Assembly (NCBI RefSeq): GCF_021390395.1
Contig: NZ_JAJUWT010000005.1
Location: 186,001 to 250,000, forward strand
Reading direction: 5' to 3'
Length of the DNA stretch: 64,000 nt
DNA from: Saccharothrix sp. S26
GTDB taxonomy: Bacteria; Actinomycetota; Actinomycetes; Mycobacteriales; Pseudonocardiaceae
The notes below the pieces were generated by a model, which was not told where the DNA came from, did no database searches, and saw nothing but the letters and a program-made list of their open reading frames with translations. Shown here one piece after another: positions 61,425 to 64,000 of the stretch. How positions within the stretch are numbered: position 1 is the first letter of the stretch; each line of letters begins with the position of its first letter. Position numbers and translations under genes: made by a program.

Positions 61425-62708
61425 TCAGGTGTTCAACTCGGCGAGTTCGCGCCAGAGCTGCGCGGCCATCCGGTAGGCCTCGACCTCGTCGCACAGCACC
61501 GCCGCCGCCCGGATCTGGACGGCCGCCTCCTCGACCCGCCCCAGTGCCTTCAGCGCCCGCCCACGCGCCCGGCGCAGCCGCGCCTGCTCCACGCCGACCA
61601 GGTCGGTGGCCCCCTGGTCGATGAAGTCGCTGAGCCGCACGGCCCGCTCGTAGTCGCCGACCAACAGCGCGTACCGGCACTCCAGGCTCGCCAGCTGCAC
61701 GGACTCCTTGCCGCTCTCGGTGATGGCGGACGCCGCGCGGGCCGCTTCGAGGTGGACCAGCACCTGGGCGGGATCGGCGCTGGCCTCCAGCAGCGCCGAC
61801 GTGGCCGCCCGGGAGAACCGGGCCCAGTCCTGCACGGACGTCGCGGGCACGGCGAGCAGCTCGCGCGCCTGGTGCACGTGGCTCGCGGCCAGGTCCGACT
61901 TGCCGAGCCGGCCGAGCGCCACGGCGGCGACCCAGTGCGCCCGACCGCTCAGCGGGGGGCTGGCCAGCGCCTCGGCGATCTCCATCATCTCCCCGACCAG
62001 CCGGGAGATGTCCCGGAAGTCGCCCGAGTCGCAGCGTATGGAGATCAGCACGCCCAGGGTGCGCACGTGCTCGCCCGTCCCGGCCAGCGCCGTCGCCCCG
62101 ATCGCCGACACCGCCTCCTCCGCGAGGTCCAGCGCCTCCACCATGTGCCCGGCGTCACGGGCCGCCGCGGCGCGGTCCACCTGCACGCGCACGACCGCCT
62201 CGGGGGCACCCAGGCGCTCGGCGACCTTCGCCAGCTCGTCCAGCAGCTCGCGGCGGGCGGCGGTCTCCCCGAGGCGGACCAGCACGTCCTGGAGGTCCAG
62301 TCCGTAGGAGAGTGCCTCGACCAGGTCGTTGCGGCCCAGCGCGTGGCGGTAGGTCTCCCCGAACCGCTGACGGGCTTCGGCGAGGTCGCCGGACTCGTAG
62401 GCGTGCCGGGCGAGCAGGTCGCGCACCAGCCGTTCCTCGGAGCCGCCCCGCGCACCGGACGTGGGCGCGACGGCCGGCTCGACGGGCGGGACCGCACCCT
62501 CGACCAGCTCACCCAGCCCGACGCCGAGCACCCGGGCGAGCTGGATCGCGACCTCCAGGGTGGGCACGCGCGACCCCGACTCCAGCAGCGAGATGTAGCT
62601 GGGGTTGACCACGCCCACGGCCAGGTCGCGCTGCGACAGGTCGCGGTCCAGGCGCAGCCGCCGCAGCCGCCGTCCGAACTCAGGCTGCTGAATGTTCGCC
62701 ACGCCCAT
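61425..62708 (-). CDS. XRE-family regulator with a TPR-like sensor domain
   Basis: About 427 residues. The N-terminal XRE helix-turn-helix is FGRRLRRLRLDRDLSQRDLAVG followed by NPSYISLLESGSRVPTLEVAIQLARVLGV. The remaining 330 residues are all-helical with repeated Ala/Leu/Arg-rich pairs, consistent with tetratricopeptide-type repeats that sense a peptide or protein. Such regulators are common near actinomycete secondary-metabolite clusters. The start is ATG 62708 or the adjacent GTG 62711; no clear ribosome site was seen. Several TTACTC half-sites lie upstream. Confidence 0.85.
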   Translation of the reverse strand: MGVANIQQPEFGRRLRRLRLDRDLSQRDLAVGVVNPSYISLLESGSRVPTLEVAIQLARVLGVGLGELVEGAVPPVEPAVAPTSGARGGSEERLVRDLLARHAYESGDLAEARQRFGETYRHALGRNDLVEALSYGLDLQDVLVRLGETAARRELLDELAKVAERLGAPEAVVRVQVDRAAAARDAGHMVEALDLAEEAVSAIGATALAGTGEHVRTLGVLISIRCDSGDFRDISRLVGEMMEIAEALASPPLSGRAHWVAAVALGRLGKSDLAASHVHQARELLAVPATSVQDWARFSRAATSALLEASADPAQVLVHLEAARAASAITESGKESVQLASLECRYALLVGDYERAVRLSDFIDQGATDLVGVEQARLRRARGRALKALGRVEEAAVQIRAAAVLCDEVEAYRMAAQLWRELAELNT

Positions 62709-62719
62709 CACTCGACCCC

Positions 62720-62765
62720 ATTACTCGGAGGACCATCGACCGTTACTCTACTAACTGGAGTAAAC
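62720..62765. promoter_or_regulatory. TTACTC/GAGTAA half-sites upstream of the XRE gene
   Basis: TTACTC occurs at 62721-62726, and GTTACTC (62742-62748) faces GAGTAAAC (62758-62765) in an inverted arrangement with a 9-base spacer. These lie 12-57 bp before the XRE start and suggest autoregulation. Confidence 0.5.
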
Positions 62766-62915
62766 ACCAAGACCGCTGACTCGCTTTTCCCGGATTCGTC
62801 GGGCCGCCCACCGCCCGCTCACGAAAGGAGCAGCGTGGGGGTCGCCAGATACCCTGACGGGCCCCGGTGTCGGCACCGTCGACCCGAAGCTGAGAACACG
62901 CCGGGCTGTCATCAG

Positions 62916-62930
62916 GTTACTCTGAGTAAC
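62916..62930. promoter_or_regulatory. Perfect GTTACTC-T-GAGTAAC palindrome
   Basis: Seven-bp arms GTTACTC (62916-62922) and GAGTAAC (62924-62930) around one base. It is the most symmetric copy of the motif family seen in this region, and lies just before a possible small gene starting at 62938. Confidence 0.55.
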
Positions 62931-62937
62931 GGAGTCC

Positions 62938-63150
62938 ATGAACGCGGATCCGCCCCCTTCCGGTTCGGCCCTGCTCGGGACAGTATGTGAGAAGATCTCA
63001 CGCACTGTCGATGCCCTTGCCGGTTCAGGCAGCGAACCGACCCCGGTCCGCCGAGGGGATCTTCGAAGCGTGCACGAAGTGCAAGAAGATGCCCGTACCA
63101 TTACCGGTAAGGGCTGGTCAGGACGATCCGCACGGTCGATGAGTTACTAA
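62938..63150 (+). CDS. Possible small protein directly after the palindrome, unrecognised
   Basis: An ATG at 62938 opens a 70-residue reading frame preceded by GGAG three to six bases upstream, a short spacing. The product has no recognised family, no membrane helix, and is fairly polar. The perfect TTACTC palindrome ends seven bases before the ATG, which would suit a regulated small gene. Codon bias in this short frame is weak and the opposite strand is also open, so it may be non-coding. The larger gap, 62709-63235, holds otherwise only the motif copies described. Confidence 0.3.
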   Translation: MNADPPPSGSALLGTVCEKISRTVDALAGSGSEPTPVRRGDLRSVHEVQEDARTITGKGWSGRSARSMSY

Positions 63151-63183
63151 TTCACACCTTGACTGGGCTTATTAGTAAATAAG
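63144..63183. promoter_or_regulatory. AT-rich nested inverted repeats downstream of the MarR gene
   Basis: TTACTAAT (63144-63151) and ATTAGTAA (63171-63178) are perfect arms with a 19-base spacer. A second palindrome CTTATT-AGTA-AATAAG (63168-63183) overlaps the right arm. It could be a terminator of the leftward MarR gene or a binding site; the low GC contrasts with the surroundings. Confidence 0.45.
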
Positions 63184-63235
63184 CGACGAACGCGGGGGCG
63201 CGGCGCATTGCGCGAAGTCCCGCGCCGGAGCCGGG

Positions 63236-63754
63236 CTACTTCGGGCGGGCGGCGACCACCCGACGGATCAGCTGCACCATCTGGGCGCGTTCCTCGGAGT
63301 CCAGCACGGCGAACCAGCGCGCCTCCCGCCCGTTCTGCCGGGGGAACACGCGCGCGACCGCCTCCCGGCCCTCCTCGGTCAGCGCCACGAACACCACGCG
63401 CCGGTCCTGGCCGTCCCTGGTCCGCTCGACCAGCCCCGCCCGCTCCAGCGTGTTGATCAGGTTGGACATCGCCGACCTGGTCGTGCCGGACAGGTCGGCC
63501 AGTCGCGCGGGCTGCGTCGGCCCGAGGATCCACAGCTTGAACATGAGCCGGAACCCGGGCATGGTCCACCCCTGCTCGCGGTGCACCAGGGCCTCGTAGT
63601 CCGTGATCATCATGTACGCCAGGTGCAACACGTTGTAGGACAGGCCGAACGCGTCCGCGTCGCCACCCAGCTCGGCGATCCGGCGCCGGGCGAACCGCTC
63701 GTACTCCTGCTCCGTCGTCACCTCGTCGGCGAGGGGAACCTCCTGCTCTGCCAC
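63236..63754 (-). CDS. MarR-family regulator
   Basis: Winged-helix regulator of 172 residues. The DNA-binding core is LADLSGTTRSAMSNLINTLERAGLVERTRDGQDRRVVFVALTEEGREAV, with the DxRxx wing as DGQDRR. Dimerisation helices flank it. The GTG at 63754 was chosen for GAGGATC upstream; the frame stays open further upstream without a better start. It is divergent from a membrane-protein gene at the window edge. A link to the peptide cluster is not evident. Confidence 0.9.
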   Translation of the reverse strand: MAEQEVPLADEVTTEQEYERFARRRIAELGGDADAFGLSYNVLHLAYMMITDYEALVHREQGWTMPGFRLMFKLWILGPTQPARLADLSGTTRSAMSNLINTLERAGLVERTRDGQDRRVVFVALTEEGREAVARVFPRQNGREARWFAVLDSEERAQMVQLIRRVVAARPK

Positions 63755-63813
63755 CCGCTGATCCTCGCAGGGCGACCCGGCCGGCGGCACCCGAATGCGG
63801 CACACTGACCGAC

Positions 63814-64000
63814 GTGATCGGGACGAGGCGGTTCGCCATCACGGCCGCGGTCGTGCTGGTGCTGGCCACCGCCGCGTCAGTGGCCGCCGGCTTCGACGTC
63901 GTCCAGGGCGACGCCGCGGTGGCCCTCGACGACCTCGCCCAGCTCGCCACGGGCCTGTTCGCGACCGGGTGCTGCTGGTGGACGGCACGCCGGACGACCG
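63814..64000 (+). CDS. N-terminus of a membrane protein, cut by the window edge
   Basis: A GTG at 63814 opens a frame that runs off the window. The 62 visible residues contain two hydrophobic segments (about ITAAVVLVLATAASVAAGF and LATGLFATGCCWWTA), separated by an acidic stretch. The pattern would suit a multi-helix sensor or signalling membrane protein, but the family cannot be named. It is divergent from the MarR gene with 59 bp between them. Confidence 0.55.
   Translation, partial: MIGTRRFAITAAVVLVLATAASVAAGFDVVQGDAAVALDDLAQLATGLFATGCCWWTARRTT

Overview
The window is high-GC DNA with translationally coupled operons, GTG starts and Lrp-controlled branched-chain keto-acid dehydrogenase genes. 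It is best read as a chromosomal segment of a filamentous actinomycete, probably of the Pseudonocardiales (Saccharothrix, Actinosynnema or Lentzea type). That genus guess is inference from gene style only. No tRNA, rRNA, CRISPR array, IS element or phage gene was seen.

Left flank, 1-18.3 kb, is mainly housekeeping and small accessory genes: a branched-chain 2-oxoacid dehydrogenase E1 pair with a divergent Lrp-type regulator; a CAP-domain lipoprotein; an OmpR-type two-component pair; a TetR regulator; a secreted SGNH esterase; an SDR/ArsR divergent pair with two clear operators; a VIT-family transporter; the glutamate synthase operon gltBD; a Tat-exported repeat protein; and a four-helix membrane protein.

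The centre, about 18.4-60.1 kb, is a lipopeptide biosynthetic gene cluster. A leftward operon (30058 to 18412) encodes a highly reducing type II polyketide synthase: KR, two hotdog dehydratases, ACP, a KS/CLF pair, and a second pair made of an intact KS and a short KS-like partner whose nucleophile position is Glu. It continues with an alpha/beta hydrolase, a double-hotdog protein, a DsbA-fold isomerase, a decayed acyl-CoA carboxylase gene, both subunits of B12 glutamate mutase (3-methylaspartate supply) and an SRPBCC protein. Upstream of it, a second leftward unit has two NRPS genes (3030 and about 4924 residues) and an MbtH gene. The modules read C-A-T-E, C-A-T-E // C-A-T-E, C-A-T, C-A-T, C-A-T-TE, predicting a hexapeptide: acyl - D-X - D-Ser - D-hydrophobic - Val - (2,3-diaminopropionate?) - (3-methyl-Asp?). 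A rightward unit from the shared 305-bp promoter region carries a DrrAB-like exporter, an SHMT-like protein that has lost the PLP lysine, SbnA and SbnB homologues for 2,3-diaminopropionate, and a second, very short MbtH-like protein.

The gene set resembles cinnamoyl- or polyene-acylated nonribosomal peptides such as skyllamycin, where a type II PKS chain is passed to a starter C domain and glutamate mutase supplies methyl-Asp. The order of predicted residues matches no product I can name. The right flank, 60.1-64 kb, has a LuxR-type regulator, an XRE/TPR regulator and a MarR regulator, with several short palindromes of the form TTACTC/GAGTAA in their intergenic regions that could be a local operator family.
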